A stretch of DNA of 64,000 nt from Peptoniphilus vaginalis (GTDB lineage Bacteria; Bacillota; Clostridia; Tissierellales; Peptoniphilaceae), in the NCBI RefSeq assembly GCF_900176605.1, contig NZ_FXLP01000005.1, positions 1-64,000 of the forward strand. The letters are read 5' to 3'. Below are positions 55,616-63,965 of the stretch, piece after piece (within the stretch, counting starts at the first letter, position 1; every line of letters begins with the position of its first letter). Under the pieces are notes generated by a model. The model had not been told where the DNA came from, searched no databases, and worked only from the letters and a program-made list of their open reading frames with translations. Made by a program: the position numbers and the translations under genes.

Positions 55616-58321
55616 ATGAATAGAAAAATGTTTTCATTAGTAACTAGTTTGGCAATTTTATCTTCAAGCCTAAGTCCAACTTGGGCAGCAGGCAAAAATT
55701 TTACATATAATAATTTGGAGAAGACTTTAGCTCTTCAAGCACAAGCTTCTGATGTAAAAAATTCTGAGAAGAAAGAAGAACTCCCACTTGTTATAGAAAA
55801 TATGCCAGATGATGGGGTCAAGGACAAGTATGTCAAGATAATTTTTGTTCCAGAAACTAGGAAGGTTAATGGAGTGCAACGTTATGGAAAGCTCTTAGAT
55901 AAGGAAGGGAATGAAGTTTCATTAAGTGATATCTCCTATAATGGAAAAGTTATTAAAGGCAAAGAATATTATGTACTAAAGGGTGCAAGGTGGAGGAGTA
56001 TTTTATATTATAAAAAAAATAATAAACAGGTTCTCTATGTTAGGAAAGCGGATAATAATGAAAGTGATCCAGAAATAAAGAGTGAACATGAATTTTTAGG
56101 ATGGACATCAGGTGATGGGATTACCAATATATTTGCGGATAATTATAGTTTTCCATTAAATATTTATTCAATTGATAAGCCCCGCATCTTTAAGGCGGCC
56201 TTTCAAAATAAGCCATATTTTTACGACATTGATTTTACACCAGAAAGAGATTCCGACGGTTATGAAATTTTGCAAATAAAAGATAATTATAAAAGAGTAG
56301 AATTTATTGCCACTGCGGAAAATGAAAATTGGAAAGGTTCACTTTCATTAAAAGATTCACAAAAAAAGTTCTCCTTGAAAGAAATTCAAAACTCAAAAAA
56401 AATATATTTTTATATAAGGAAAGATTCAGGAATTTATAAGTTTGTAGATTTTAAACCAGATGTAATAAATAGTGAAGGTAAAACTTTTTGGTATTGGTCA
56501 TTAAGCAGTTCTTTACCTAAAGATGATTTTGAAATGGGTTCAAAAAATTTAGATTTTTATGCTGAATTCATTGGTGAATATGCAATAATAAAAAATTATG
56601 CGATTTTAGAAGAAAATCCAATACCAAGAGGTTGTTATAAAGTGGAGTTCCAACCCGAAGATGGATATAAATTTAATGATTCTCATTATTATACAAAATT
56701 TGCAATAAGGAGGGGCGTTGGACTTAAAACTATTAGATATATTGAGTTACTATTAGAAGATTCTCACCTTAAAGACTATGAAGGAAAAGTTGCTTGGTAT
56801 GATGGTGATAAGAAGATTGACAATATCCTTGAACAAGTAATTGATTCTGATAAAGTATTCACATTAAGGAGAGTGAGAGACTTTGAATCAGAAAAATTTA
56901 ATCCATTGGTTAATGAAGTAGAAGTAAATAAGGGTGATAACCCTACTATCGAAAAATTAAAAGGAGGAATAACAAATCTTCCAAACAATCTTGTTAAAGT
57001 TGAAATTAAAACCAAAGCAGACACTTCTCAAACTGGAAAGAGTCTTGCTATATTAAAATTAACTTTCTCTGACACATCAATTAAGGAAGTTGAAGTTCCT
57101 GTCAAGGTAATTGATAAAACACCTGGAAAAATAATTACACCGATTCCAACAATAAAAGCTGAAGATATCATCAAAGAAGAGATTCCTTACAATGGAGTAA
57201 TAAATCTTTCAGATAATATTAAAGACCTTCCAGATGGAGCAAAAGTTGAAGATGTAAGTGGCCCAATCGACACAAAAAGACCAGGGACTTACACTGGAAA
57301 AGTTAAAGTTACTTTCAAGGAAGGCTCATCAAGAATTGTAGAGATTCCTGTTGAAGTTTTACATCCTCTTGCAGACAAATACAAAGTTCAAAAGCCTGAT
57401 AAAACTCCAGTTGAAAAGCTTGAGTCCTTAAGTCCTTCAGAAAAATCTGAAATTGTAGAAAAAGTTAAGAATGCTAATTCTCAAGCAACCACAGTAGAAG
57501 TAAGTGATAAGGGAGAGGTAACTTTAGTCTATGCTGATGGATCAAAAAATGTTATAAGTCCAGAAGATACTATAGTCTTAAAGGAAAAAGAAAGTGACAA
57601 GAAAGATCCTGAAGAGAAACCTGGAAAGGAAGAAGACAAGAAAGATCCTGAAGAAGAACCTGGAAAGGAAGATGACAAGAAAGATCCTGAAGAGGTGCCA
57701 GGAAAGGAAGATGACAAGAAGGATCATGAAGAGAATAAGGAAGAAGATAACCATGAAGTAGATAAGAAGAATGAAGAAAATAAATTAGACTTATGGAATC
57801 AATTCCCAAGATATTATGTGAGAGATCACAAGACGCCAACTTATAAGCCAGATGTAAAAATTGATTCTAAAGAAAGCCATGCAAAAGCAAAAATCAATCC
57901 TAGGAAATTTGTAATTGATATGAAGAGTGGAACTTATACATTAACAGAAGATGGAAAAACTTTAGAAAAGTCCTTGGACGTAAAACCAATAATTGAAAAC
58001 AATAGGACTATGCTACCCCTTAGGGCCTTGGCAGAAATCCTTGACGCAAAAGTTATTTGGAATGAAGCAACAAGGACTGCATCCTTTACAAGAGATGGAC
58101 TTACTGCTCTTATCCAAATCGATGGCAATAAAATAGTTTTGTCTAATGGAAAGACAATAGACCTTGACGCTAAACCACTTAACATCAATGGAAGAATTTA
58201 TCTTCCACTTGTATATGTTGGTCAAGTCTTTGGTCTAACTAGTGGCAAGACAGCGGATGGCAAAGAAGATGACATTGAGTGGAAGGAAGAAAGCAAGACA
58301 GTGACAATTAATATTAAATAA
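55616..58321 (+). CDS. Surface protein with Rib-like modules and a C-terminal stalk domain
   Basis: 901 aa with an AGGAGG site. A signal peptide (about 1-25, ending TWAAG) is followed by about 400 residues of unrecognised sequence with bacterial-repeat-like FKAAFQNK and DFYAEFIGEY segments. Two Rib/alpha-like modules come next (about 430-505 and 515-588), then a single degenerate copy of the LTEQEK-type repeat (LSPSEKSEIVEKVKNANSQ), three 13-residue acidic repeats (661-699), and a copper-amine-oxidase-N-like stalk domain (about 770-901, NRTMLPLRALAEILDAKVIW). No LPXTG is seen. The gene follows csaB, and its stalk domain closely resembles that of the 12.7-16 kb protein. Confidence 0.88.
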   Translation: MNRKMFSLVTSLAILSSSLSPTWAAGKNFTYNNLEKTLALQAQASDVKNSEKKEELPLVIENMPDDGVKDKYVKIIFVPETRKVNGVQRYGKLLDKEGNEVSLSDISYNGKVIKGKEYYVLKGARWRSILYYKKNNKQVLYVRKADNNESDPEIKSEHEFLGWTSGDGITNIFADNYSFPLNIYSIDKPRIFKAAFQNKPYFYDIDFTPERDSDGYEILQIKDNYKRVEFIATAENENWKGSLSLKDSQKKFSLKEIQNSKKIYFYIRKDSGIYKFVDFKPDVINSEGKTFWYWSLSSSLPKDDFEMGSKNLDFYAEFIGEYAIIKNYAILEENPIPRGCYKVEFQPEDGYKFNDSHYYTKFAIRRGVGLKTIRYIELLLEDSHLKDYEGKVAWYDGDKKIDNILEQVIDSDKVFTLRRVRDFESEKFNPLVNEVEVNKGDNPTIEKLKGGITNLPNNLVKVEIKTKADTSQTGKSLAILKLTFSDTSIKEVEVPVKVIDKTPGKIITPIPTIKAEDIIKEEIPYNGVINLSDNIKDLPDGAKVEDVSGPIDTKRPGTYTGKVKVTFKEGSSRIVEIPVEVLHPLADKYKVQKPDKTPVEKLESLSPSEKSEIVEKVKNANSQATTVEVSDKGEVTLVYADGSKNVISPEDTIVLKEKESDKKDPEEKPGKEEDKKDPEEEPGKEDDKKDPEEVPGKEDDKKDHEENKEEDNHEVDKKNEENKLDLWNQFPRYYVRDHKTPTYKPDVKIDSKESHAKAKINPRKFVIDMKSGTYTLTEDGKTLEKSLDVKPIIENNRTMLPLRALAEILDAKVIWNEATRTASFTRDGLTALIQIDGNKIVLSNGKTIDLDAKPLNINGRIYLPLVYVGQVFGLTSGKTADGKEDDIEWKEESKTVTINIK
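57596..57712 (+). repeat. 39-bp in-frame repeats in the acidic linker
   Basis: Three units (57596-57634, 57635-57673 and 57674-57712) encode DKKDPEE(K/E/V)PGKE(E/D). A degenerate fourth follows. Such repeats can change in number by slippage or recombination without breaking the frame. Confidence 0.85.
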
Positions 58322-58333
58322 AAATTTTAAAGG

Positions 58334-58356
58334 GGAAGGGAGACCTTCCTTTTTTC
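58334..58356 (+). terminator. Terminator of the second surface-protein gene
   Basis: GGAAGG-GAGA-CCTTCC (58334-58349) is followed by six Ts. Confidence 0.85.
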
Positions 58357-58434
58357 AATGCAAACATAAGTGAATAAAAATATTAAAGAAGCAAAGAATA
58401 CATATATTTTGTTATAATGACTGAGAGGTGACTT

Positions 58435-59499
58435 ATGGTATATCTTATAATTTTACTTGTTCTTATTATTTTATTGATACCACAAATTTATTACAGAAAG
58501 TCCAATAAACTCATGCAAAATGATGGAGTGGATTTAACTTGTGACTTAGAATTTATTAATGAAGTTGCAAAGAGTGAGGACTTTTTAGACTTAGGCAACG
58601 ACAGAGATTTTTATGAGCTTCCAAACTTTGAGAGAGTTAAAATTAAATCTTATGAGGGATTTCTTCTTGATGGTGGATATTTTCCAGTGGAAGAGCCAAA
58701 GGCTCTAGTGCAAATTATTCACGGAGCTCTTGAGCACAAGGAAAGGTATTATTATTTAATTAAGTATTTAAACGAGAGGGGTTACTCTTGTTTCATATCT
58801 GACAACAGAGGTCACGGTAGGTCCCTTGGAGATAAGTACACAATTGGCTACATTGACGGAGTTGAAAAAGTTGTTGATGACAACCTTGCAATAACAAGAG
58901 AGCTGAAAAAGAAATTCCCAGAAATTGATATTTATTTAATTGGCCATTCACTGGGGACTGTCTTTGGAAGAATTTATCTTGAAGAAGGCGATGACTTAAT
59001 TAAAAAAATAGTCCTATCAGGTCCACCAAATTATGTTCCTGAGGTTGCTTTAGCAATTTTTATTGGAAACTTTATTAACTTTTATTTTGGAGAGCAGAGG
59101 ACAATTTTTATATTAAAGATGCTCTACACTGGCGATAAGAAACATTTTGATTGGTTGTCTTACTCTAAAGAAAACATTAGAGATGCAGAGAAGGACCCTC
59201 ATATGCCTCCGGTTTTCAAAAACAGGGGTTATCTCGCTGTCTTTGAAGGCGTAAGGGAATTAAAAAACACAAAAAATTATAAGTTTAGGAATCCGGACCT
59301 TGATATATTTTTCATAGCTGGAGAGGATGATTTAGTAATTGGTGGCGAAAAGGGATTTAATTCTTCGATTAATCTATTAGGAGATGTGGGCTATAAAAAT
59401 ATAAAATCAAAACTTTACAAGAAGATGAAACATGAAATTTTTAGAGAAGAAGAGAGGGAAGAAGTCTTTAAAGACATAGTGGACTTCTTAGAAAAATAA
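58435..59499 (+). CDS. Membrane-anchored alpha/beta hydrolase (monoacylglycerol lipase-like, S33)
   Basis: 354 aa. One N-terminal membrane helix (about 2-19) anchors a hydrolase domain with the nucleophile Ser172 in GHSLGT, an oxyanion loop IIHGALEH, SDNRGHGRS, a late acidic IAGEDDLVIGG and the catalytic His in KMKHEIFREE. The substrate is not known; lysophospholipid or monoacylglycerol is typical of the family. A TATAAT (58413-58418) precedes it. Confidence 0.88.
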   Translation: MVYLIILLVLIILLIPQIYYRKSNKLMQNDGVDLTCDLEFINEVAKSEDFLDLGNDRDFYELPNFERVKIKSYEGFLLDGGYFPVEEPKALVQIIHGALEHKERYYYLIKYLNERGYSCFISDNRGHGRSLGDKYTIGYIDGVEKVVDDNLAITRELKKKFPEIDIYLIGHSLGTVFGRIYLEEGDDLIKKIVLSGPPNYVPEVALAIFIGNFINFYFGEQRTIFILKMLYTGDKKHFDWLSYSKENIRDAEKDPHMPPVFKNRGYLAVFEGVRELKNTKNYKFRNPDLDIFFIAGEDDLVIGGEKGFNSSINLLGDVGYKNIKSKLYKKMKHEIFREEEREEVFKDIVDFLEK

Positions 59500-59500
59500 A

Positions 59501-59794
59501 ATGAATACTTATTTAATAATTGGAAATTTAAAGAAGGATAAAGAGCCTGATAAAGATTTTGAAAAAATTCTTGAAGAGCATTTAAACTACCAGGAGAATG
59601 AAGTTGACTTGGGAAATTTAATTATTTCTGGTCCCAAAGAAGATGGTGGATGTATTGGAATTTATTTTGGAGATGAAGTAAAAGATTTTTGCCACAATGA
59701 TCCCCTAGTCCTAGAGGGATATCTTGACTACGAAATCATAAAATTTTATCCCAACTCAATAAACAAAAACTTAATAGAATTATTTATCCAATAA
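59501..59794 (+). CDS. Small YCII-like protein
   Basis: 97 aa. The CHNDPLVLEGYLDYEIIKFYP segment resembles the C-terminal part of YCII-related proteins (DP-x-G-x-EI-F). It begins one base after the hydrolase stop, so it is co-transcribed. There is no clear ribosome site apart from GAAAAATAA. The function is unknown. Confidence 0.65.
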   Translation: MNTYLIIGNLKKDKEPDKDFEKILEEHLNYQENEVDLGNLIISGPKEDGGCIGIYFGDEVKDFCHNDPLVLEGYLDYEIIKFYPNSINKNLIELFIQ

Positions 59795-59797
59795 AAG

Positions 59798-59836
59798 AAG
59801 CTGAGGAAGAAAAATTTCTCAGCTTTGATTTTTATT
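59798..59836. terminator. Hairpin between convergent genes
   Basis: AAGCTGAG (59798-59805) pairs with CTCAGCTT (59818-59825), followed by TGATTTTTATTATTT. It serves the plus-strand pair and possibly the minus-strand DUF2007 gene. Confidence 0.65.
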
Positions 59837-59844
59837 ATTTAAGA

Positions 59845-60102
59845 TTAGTCAAAGGATAAGTCGCCGCTTGTGTCATTGTCATTCATAAAGTAAACTAAAA
59901 GTTCGTTGGCAGCATCAAAATCATCTTCTGATACATAGATTCCCTTTTCATAAAGAGAGAAGCCAGAGATAAGTCGCATGTAGTCGCCCTCATCCTTGAC
60001 GAAGTAGGGAATGGAGTTGTCTTCTAAGAAGGCACAAATTTCATCAAAGATAAGTTTATTAGTTGAAGTAACAAGTTTTACATACTCAATGTCTTTTTTC
60101 AT
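59845..60102 (-). CDS. DUF2007-type small protein
   Basis: 85 aa. The layout fits the DUF2007 putative signal-transducing family: a beta-strand VKLVTSTNKLIFDEICAFLEDNSIPYFVKD, then GIYVSEDDFDAANELLVYF. The minus-strand start is preceded by GGTGATA. It stands alone. The function is unknown. Confidence 0.75.
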   Translation of the reverse strand: MKKDIEYVKLVTSTNKLIFDEICAFLEDNSIPYFVKDEGDYMRLISGFSLYEKGIYVSEDDFDAANELLVYFMNDNDTSGDLSFD

Positions 60103-60267
60103 ATTATCACCTAAAAAGATTATACCACGAATAAGTTTTATAATGAATTTAAGAAAGCTTAATAAAATTAAAAAATTTGTTGCTTTAAAGGGGAATATAT
60201 ACTAAATCTATTTAAAAAAAACTATTTTTGTGTTAGTATTTCTAGTATATAAAAAAGGAGAGAGCGT

Positions 60268-61572
60268 ATGTCAAAACAAAATGAAGGATTTTCATCAATC
60301 CTAGGATTTATTATGGTTGCCATTGGCCTTGCCCTTGGGATAGGAACTCTTTGGAGATTCCCCTATGTAGTTGGCAAAAACGGTGGAGCAATTTTTATAT
60401 TTTTATATATTTTAATTATCTTGGTCATAGGAATTCCCCTAATGACTTGTGAAGTTACCATAGGTTATGCAACGGGTAATGCCGCCATAGATGCCTATAA
60501 GACTTTAAAACCAAACACAAAGTGGTACCTAGCAGGTTACTTACACACACTTGCTGCCTTGATAATTGTTGGCTACACTTCAGTTATCTATGCTTGGATA
60601 ATAAAATATATTGCAGGAGCCTTTATGGGTGACTTTGTTGGACTTGATAGCCAAGGAATTCAAACTTACTTTGATGCCTTTAATGCTAACAAGACAACAG
60701 TTTTTATATTTTTCTTAATTAACTTTGCCCTTAACAATGCAGTTATTATACTTGGAGTTCAAAAGGGAATCGAAAGAGTTTCAAAGATTTTAATTCCAGT
60801 TTTATTTGTAATTATGATAGTTATAATTTTCTTTGGACTTAGACTACCTGGTGCAAAAGAAGGTATTACCTTCCTATTTAAACCAGACTTTTCCAAATTT
60901 TCCTTTAACTCAATTATAACTTGTTTGGGACAAGCCTTCTTTGCCTTGGGACTTGCAATGCTTGGCTCAATGGTATTTGGATCTTACATCAAAGAGAAGG
61001 ACGAAAACATCTTTAAGGACTCAACAGTTATTTGCCTTGCCCTTGTCTTTGCAGGAATCTTATCTGGATTTATGATTCTTCCAATAGTTTTTGCAACAGG
61101 ACTAACACCAGGCGAAGGAGTTGGACTTACATTCTTAACTCTTCCACTTGCCTTTAACGTTGTGCCCTTTGGTAGAATTCTTTCAATCCTATTCTACTTC
61201 GGCTTTTACATTGCAGCCTTTACTTCATCAGTTGGAGTTCTAGAAGCAATTGTAGGACAATTTATGGAAAGATTTAAGTTAGAAAGAATAAAGGCCCTTA
61301 TGCTTGCAAGTGCAATAATAGTTGTCATAGCTGCTGTATCAATTTTTTATGATCCAGCCTTTGCCTTCTTAGATAATGTTGAAAGTAATTACATCTTAGT
61401 AATTGGTTGTCTATTAATTGCCCTTTTCTCAGCAAGAGCTTGGAAGATGGAAAATTTACTTGAAGCAGCAAATATTAAAAGTCCTTTTGTTAGGGCTTGG
61501 ATGAATATTAGTATTAAATATATTTCACCAATCGTTATAGTGATTATATTCTTAAGTCAATTTATAAAATAA
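60268..61572 (+). CDS. SNF/NSS-family Na+-dependent amino-acid transporter
   Basis: 434 aa with about 11-12 membrane segments. The first helix has the Na+/substrate-binding signature GLALGIGTLWRFPYVVGKNGG (about 17-37). FYFGFYIAAFTSSVGVLEAIVG forms a later conserved helix. It co-imports an amino acid or amine with Na+. The start has an AAGGAG site. It is a single-gene unit; the Na+ gradient could come from the Na+-type V-ATPase in this window. Confidence 0.93.
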   Translation: MSKQNEGFSSILGFIMVAIGLALGIGTLWRFPYVVGKNGGAIFIFLYILIILVIGIPLMTCEVTIGYATGNAAIDAYKTLKPNTKWYLAGYLHTLAALIIVGYTSVIYAWIIKYIAGAFMGDFVGLDSQGIQTYFDAFNANKTTVFIFFLINFALNNAVIILGVQKGIERVSKILIPVLFVIMIVIIFFGLRLPGAKEGITFLFKPDFSKFSFNSIITCLGQAFFALGLAMLGSMVFGSYIKEKDENIFKDSTVICLALVFAGILSGFMILPIVFATGLTPGEGVGLTFLTLPLAFNVVPFGRILSILFYFGFYIAAFTSSVGVLEAIVGQFMERFKLERIKALMLASAIIVVIAAVSIFYDPAFAFLDNVESNYILVIGCLLIALFSARAWKMENLLEAANIKSPFVRAWMNISIKYISPIVIVIIFLSQFIK

Positions 61573-61603
61573 AAAAGTCGCATGCTGGTCATGCGATTTT
61601 TTT
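61571..61603 (+). terminator. Terminator of the SNF transporter gene
   Basis: TCGCATG (61578-61584), loop CTGGT, CATGCGA (61590-61596), then seven Ts, with an A run on the other side. Confidence 0.9.
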
Positions 61604-61689
61604 ATGAGAAATTTGAAGTTTTATCTTGCTTGTTAAATGCAAAATTTAAAATCTTATTAAGTGAATAGTAATAAAGTAAGCAAAAAATT

Positions 61690-61755
61690 GAAATAAGAAA
61701 GTGGGGACGAAGCTAAACTTTGAAATAAATAAAGTGGTGACGAGCCTTTACTTTT
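61690..61755. repeat. Two tandem imperfect repeats of about 33 bp
   Basis: GAAATAAGAAAGTGGGGACG and the rest of unit 1 (61690-61721) are repeated as GAAATAAATAAAGTGGTGACG and so on (61722-61755). Each unit holds AAAGT...ACTTT arms. They lie between the SNF terminator and the rpsD terminator and are not explained by either. Confidence 0.65.
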
Positions 61756-61762
61756 ACATAAT

Positions 61763-61789
61763 AAAAAAGACCCTGGCAGGGTCTTTTCC
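61763..61789 (-). terminator. Terminator of rpsD
   Basis: AAAAGACCCTG (61765-61775) and CAGGGTCTTTT (61777-61787) form the stem (closing loop TGGCA). On the minus strand it runs into six Ts, 8 bases past the rpsD stop. Confidence 0.85.
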
Positions 61790-61796
61790 ATTTTCA

Positions 61797-62393
61797 TTAC
61801 ATATTCTTTGAATAGAATTCAACGATTAATTGATCTTCAATTTCTATTGGAACATCTTCTCTATTTGGTAGAGAAACTAAAGTTGCTTTAAAGTCTTCGT
61901 CCTTAGAAATGTAAGGATAGTTTACAACGATGTTAGTGTTGTAGTTTTCTTTAAATAGGTCAACTTTTCTTCCTTTAGCAGATAATGCAATAACATCGCC
62001 AGCTTGACATCTGTAAGATGGAATGTTTACTTTCTTTCCATTTACAGTTAGGTGACAGTGGCTAACCATTTGTCTTGCTTGTCTAATTGAAGATGCGAAG
62101 CCCATTCTATAACATAAAGAATCTAATCTAGTTTCTAGGAATGTTATAAGGTTAGGACCAGTTTGGCCTTGAGTTCTTTGAGCTTCTTTGAATAGATTAA
62201 CAAATTGTTTTTCAAGTACACCGTAGTATGCTCTTAATCTTTGTTTTTCTAAAAGTTGCTTACCATATTCAGTAAGTTTTTTATCGCTTCTTGCAGTACC
62301 TCTTGTAGCTCTTTTCATTGCCTTTGGGTGACCGCATACATTTAGTCCAAGTCTTCTTGATTGCTTGAACTTTGGATCCATCATTTTTGCCAT
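61797..62393 (-). CDS. rpsD: 30S ribosomal protein S4
   Basis: 198 aa from ATG 62393, which follows AAGGAG by 10 bases; the longer frame to 62447 would add 18 residues covering the ribosome site and leader hairpin. The S4 N-domain includes SRRLGLNVCGHPKAMKRATRG and the S4 RNA-binding domain RLDSLCYRMGFASSIRQARQMVSHCHLTVNG (about 93-125). It lacks the zinc-binding cysteine set of some S4 proteins. It stands alone, away from the usual rpsM-rpsK-rpoA operon. Confidence 0.96.
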   Translation of the reverse strand: MAKMMDPKFKQSRRLGLNVCGHPKAMKRATRGTARSDKKLTEYGKQLLEKQRLRAYYGVLEKQFVNLFKEAQRTQGQTGPNLITFLETRLDSLCYRMGFASSIRQARQMVSHCHLTVNGKKVNIPSYRCQAGDVIALSAKGRKVDLFKENYNTNIVVNYPYISKDEDFKATLVSLPNREDVPIEIEDQLIVEFYSKNM

Positions 62394-62406
62394 TTTTATC
62401 AAACTC

Positions 62407-62437
62407 CTTATAAATCTTCGCCGCGATAATTTATAAG
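62407..62437 (-). promoter_or_regulatory. rpsD leader hairpin touching the ribosome-binding site
   Basis: On the minus strand CTTATAAAT (62437-62429), a 13-base GC-rich loop TATCGCGGCGAAG and ATTTATAAG (62415-62407) form a perfect 9-bp stem. The last three bases of the stem are the first three of the AAGGAG site. Closing the stem could reduce S4 translation. Confidence 0.6.
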
Positions 62438-62445
62438 CCGATAGC

Positions 62446-62474
62446 ATTATACTAAATGAGGAAGGCTTTGTAAA
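62446..62474 (-). promoter_or_regulatory. rpsD promoter
   Basis: On the minus strand TTTACA (62474-62469), a 17-base spacer and TATAAT (62451-62446). Transcription would begin just before the leader hairpin. Confidence 0.8.
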
Positions 62475-62508
62475 GAGAATACTAAAAGATAATAAAAATT
62501 TTATGAGA

Positions 62509-62527
62509 TGACAAAAATTATTTGTCA
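62509..62527. promoter_or_regulatory. 19-bp palindrome between rpsD and oadA
   Basis: TGACAAA (62509-62515), AATTA, TTTGTCA (62521-62527) is a perfect inverted repeat about 95 bases before the oadA start and 35 bases upstream of the rpsD -35. It resembles an operator; the regulator is unknown. Confidence 0.4.
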
Positions 62528-62621
62528 GAAAACAAGTTATCGTATTAAAAAATTTGAAATATATGTGTTATACTTATGTTAACAAGAATAATCTGAACCT
62601 ATGAAATACCTAGGAGGACTT

Positions 62622-63965
62622 ATGAAAAAAATAGAATTTGTTGATACTATTCTTCGTGATGCCCACCAATCACTTATGGCAACACGAATGACTTACAAGG
62701 ATATGGAACCTGCACTTGATAGACTTGATGAGGTTGGCTACAAGGCAATCGAATGTTGGGGAGGAGCTACTTTTGACTCCTGCATTAGATTCTTAGATGA
62801 AGATCCATGGGAAAGACTTAGAAAGATTAAGTCTCACTTTAAAAATACAAAGACACAAATGCTTCTAAGAGGTCAAAATCTTTTGGGCTACAAAAATTAT
62901 CCCGATGACATTGTAGAAAAATTTGTAGAGCTTTCTGTTAAAAATGGAATTGACGTTATAAGAATTTTTGATGCCCTTAATGATTTAAGAAATATTGAAA
63001 CTTCACTTAAGGCAACAAAGAAGGCTGGAGCTGAAGCTCAAGTTGCAATTTGTTATACGACTTCAGAAGTTCACACTATTGAATACTTTACTGATCTTGC
63101 TGCAAAGACCCAAGAGATGGGAGCAGACTCCATTGCCATCAAGGACATGGCTGGAATTTTAACTCCACCTGTTTCAAGAGATCTAGTTAGGTCAATGAGA
63201 AAGGTAATTGACATTCCAATAGAACTTCACACTCACGAAACTACTGGTTGTGGATCTATGACTTACCTAAAGGGAATTGAAGAAGGAGCAGACATTATTG
63301 ACACAGCAATTTCTCCTTTCTCTGGTGGAACAAGTCAACCACCAACAGAAACACTTGCTATTGTTTTAAAGGAAGCAGGCTATGATGTTGATCTTAACCT
63401 AGACATTCTTAATGAACTTGCACCTTACTTCCAAGAAGTTAAAAATAAATATCTAAACAATGGAACAATGAGAGTTAAAATGCTTACAGTTGATCCTAAG
63501 GGACTAATTTATCAAGTGCCTGGTGGAATGCTTTCAAACTTAAGCTCACAACTTTCTGCAGCTAAGCAAGACCACTTATTCGACAAGGTTCTTGCAGAAG
63601 TTCCAAATGTTAGAAGGGATATGGGATTCCCACCACTTGTTACTCCAATGAGTCAAATGGTTGGTACTCAAGCTTCCTTTAACGTTATGACAGGTAAGAG
63701 ATACAAGATGGTTCCAAATGAAATCAAAGACTACCTAAAGGGACTTTACGGTAAGACTCCAGTTGAAGTTGACGAAGCCTTTAGAGAATCTATAATTGGT
63801 GATGCAGAAGTTATTACTGATAGACCTGCTAACCACTTAGAGCCAGCTTTTGCTAAGTACAAGACAGAAATTGGTGACTTAGCAAGATGTGACGAAGACG
63901 TATTGACTTACGCACTTTTCCCACAAGTTGCTAAGGACTTCTTAACAAAAAAATATTCTAAATAA
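62622..63965 (+). CDS. oadA: Oxaloacetate decarboxylase alpha-type carboxyltransferase subunit
   Basis: 447 aa from ATG 62622 (AGGAGG 62612-62617; the upstream ATG 62601 precedes the site). It has the carboxyltransferase core: VDTILRDAHQSLMATRM with the metal-binding Asp, LLRGQNLLGYKNY, the lysine in IAIKDMAGILTPP, and the metal histidines in ELHTHETTGCGSMTYL. The PYC/OADA C-terminal region is present but there is no biotinyl domain, so a separate biotin carrier is needed, probably downstream outside the window. Pyruvate carboxylase subunit B or methylmalonyl-CoA carboxyltransferase 5S are alternatives. Confidence 0.9.
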   Translation: MKKIEFVDTILRDAHQSLMATRMTYKDMEPALDRLDEVGYKAIECWGGATFDSCIRFLDEDPWERLRKIKSHFKNTKTQMLLRGQNLLGYKNYPDDIVEKFVELSVKNGIDVIRIFDALNDLRNIETSLKATKKAGAEAQVAICYTTSEVHTIEYFTDLAAKTQEMGADSIAIKDMAGILTPPVSRDLVRSMRKVIDIPIELHTHETTGCGSMTYLKGIEEGADIIDTAISPFSGGTSQPPTETLAIVLKEAGYDVDLNLDILNELAPYFQEVKNKYLNNGTMRVKMLTVDPKGLIYQVPGGMLSNLSSQLSAAKQDHLFDKVLAEVPNVRRDMGFPPLVTPMSQMVGTQASFNVMTGKRYKMVPNEIKDYLKGLYGKTPVEVDEAFRESIIGDAEVITDRPANHLEPAFAKYKTEIGDLARCDEDVLTYALFPQVAKDFLTKKYSK

